From Clostridia bacterium (GTDB lineage: Bacteria; Bacillota; Clostridia; Oscillospirales; CAG-272): a DNA stretch of 6,648 nucleotides. Below the pieces are notes generated by a model. It was not told where the DNA came from. It saw only the letters and a program-made list of their open reading frames with translations, and did not search any database. Positions 6,148 through 6,648 of the stretch are shown here, piece by piece (the first letter of the stretch is position 1; each line of letters opens with the position of its first letter). The DNA lies in NCBI GenBank assembly GCA_900770145.1, contig CAAGJL010000210.1, positions 1 through 6,648 on the forward strand. The letters are read 5' to 3'. A program made the translations under genes and the position numbers.

Positions 6148-6291
6148 ATGAGGGAAATGTTGCAAATGCCCGCGTTCTGGGCGGCAATTGCCGCGGCGCT
6201 GGTTTTCGCCGCGGGGCTGACAACCGTGCGGCAGATGCTCAGGAAAATAATTTTCCGAGAGGGAACAAAAAAGGAGAGAGACGAAAAATGA
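6148..6291 (+). CDS. Small single-pass membrane protein (47 aa), coupled to the HMA gene
   Basis: I do not recognise this protein. It begins MREMLQMPAF, has one Ala-rich hydrophobic helix at about residues 9-27 (ending near AAGLTTV), and then a strongly charged, basic tail (RQMLRKIIFREGTKKERDEK) that should stay in the cytoplasm. It contains no Cys or His, so it is not a metal-binding peptide like the FeoB-associated protein. The ATG is preceded by GGAGAGGG (6136-6143) at normal spacing. Its stop TGA (6289-6291) overlaps the ATG of the HMA gene (6288-6290) in an ATGA arrangement, the usual sign of translational coupling. It could be a membrane anchor or partner for the HMA protein, or merely a leader cistron. 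The reading frame is clear and the role is inference. Confidence 0.68.
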   Translation: MREMLQMPAFWAAIAAALVFAAGLTTVRQMLRKIIFREGTKKERDEK

Positions 6292-6545
6292 TAAAGTACA
6301 CAGTAAAAGTGGACGGCATGGCATGCGGCATGTGCGAGGCGCACGTCAACGACGCGGTGCGCGCGGCGTTCAGGGTCAAAAAAGTGACGTCCGATGCTGG
6401 GAAAGGCAAGACCGTGATTGTAAGCGAGACCGAAATCCCGGAGGCGGAGTTGCGGCAGGTGATTGATAAAACCGGGTACACCGCGATATCGGTATCGGCA
6501 GAACCCTATGAAAAGAAAGGCTTTTTCGCGAGATTTCAAAAGTGA
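6288..6545 (+). CDS. Heavy-metal-associated (HMA) domain protein, CopZ/MerP-like (85 aa)
   Basis: HMA-domain proteins are small ferredoxin-like folds that carry soft metals, most often Cu(I), to ATPases or sensors. Seen: MIKYTVKVDGMACGMCEAHVNDAVR, with the metal-binding MxCxxC as M11-A-C13-G-M-C16. Then come a beta strand KVTSDAGKGKTVIVS, helix EAELRQVIDKTGY (the GY turn closes the fold) and last strand TAISVSAEPYE. A short basic tail KKGFFARFQK follows, giving 85 residues against about 70 for classical CopZ. There is no signal peptide, so a cytoplasmic protein. ATG 6288 is chosen because the domain starts at once, AAGGAG (6271-6276) precedes it, and it overlaps the upstream small gene's stop. 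The in-frame ATG at 6027 would begin inside the palindromic element. No copper ATPase or CsoR-like regulator is in view, so copper is a family-based guess. Iron or zinc handling is not excluded. Confidence 0.92.
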   Translation: MIKYTVKVDGMACGMCEAHVNDAVRAAFRVKKVTSDAGKGKTVIVSETEIPEAELRQVIDKTGYTAISVSAEPYEKKGFFARFQK

Positions 6546-6600
6546 GCGCGCCTGCGGCGGGCAAACAAATCAGAAAGTGCGCTGTCTCCGTCCGGCGCGT

Positions 6601-6636
6601 GCCGCCCCCCTTTACCGGGGGGCGCCTTTTCGTTTG
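6601..6636 (+). terminator. Intrinsic terminator after the HMA gene
   Basis: A GC-rich stem pairs CGCCCCCC (6603-6610) with GGGGGGCG (6617-6624) around loop TTTACC. It can be extended past one C-C mismatch by G6601-C6626 and is followed by CCTTTTCGTTTG. It is a classic hairpin plus T-rich tail, 55 nt after the stop codon. The stretch 6546-6600 holds nothing I can identify. Confidence 0.82.
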
Positions 6637-6648
6637 TGCGAACATTGC

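Noticed and set aside
6027..6287. N-terminal extension of the HMA protein by 87 residues
   Set aside because: The extension is translated from the palindromic element and from the out-of-frame 47-aa gene. The HMA fold begins exactly at 6288.

Overview
The window looks like chromosome of a GC-rich Gram-positive anaerobe, most likely class Clostridia and perhaps an Oscillospiraceae/Ruminococcaceae-type gut bacterium. This is inferred from three things: a FeoB followed by a FeoB-associated Cys-rich small membrane protein, strong GGAGG-type ribosome binding sites, and the style of the ABC/FtsX and heavy-metal-associated proteins. No species can be named from the sequence alone.

Layout. (1) 1-2457: the 3' part of a ferrous-iron uptake locus. 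FeoB is open at the left edge, so its G1-G3 motifs lie outside. After a 111-nt gap holding a hairpin comes a 56-residue Cys-rich membrane protein. A terminator-like hairpin at 2464-2491 closes the unit. (2) 2603-5597: a two-gene ABC exporter unit with a LolD/MacB-like ATPase and a 759-residue permease carrying two FtsX-type halves, 13 nt apart. (3) 5598-5819, minus strand: a 73-residue hypothetical protein starting at TTG behind a very good Shine-Dalgarno. Its stop codon abuts the permease stop codon. (4) 5835-6107: a 273-bp element that is almost entirely self-complementary. It has 27-bp terminal inverted repeats starting and ending in TA, and two long internal hairpins, so it can fold into a three-way junction. 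It fills most of the 328-nt divergent intergenic region. (5) 6148-6545: a 47-residue single-pass membrane protein whose stop overlaps the start of an 85-residue heavy-metal-associated (HMA) domain protein with an MxCxxC metal site (ATGA overlap). A GC-rich hairpin plus T-run at 6601-6636 ends this unit.

How the parts fit. The first unit imports Fe2+ (FeoB as the membrane pump, the Cys-rich protein as a presumed accessory). The last unit probably handles a soft metal such as copper through the HMA domain. The ABC unit between them belongs to a family that moves lipids, lipoproteins, peptides or antibiotics rather than metals, and its substrate cannot be read from the sequence. The most unusual object is the palindromic three-way-junction element between the divergent genes, which could be a non-autonomous mobile element (MITE-like), a structured RNA, or both.
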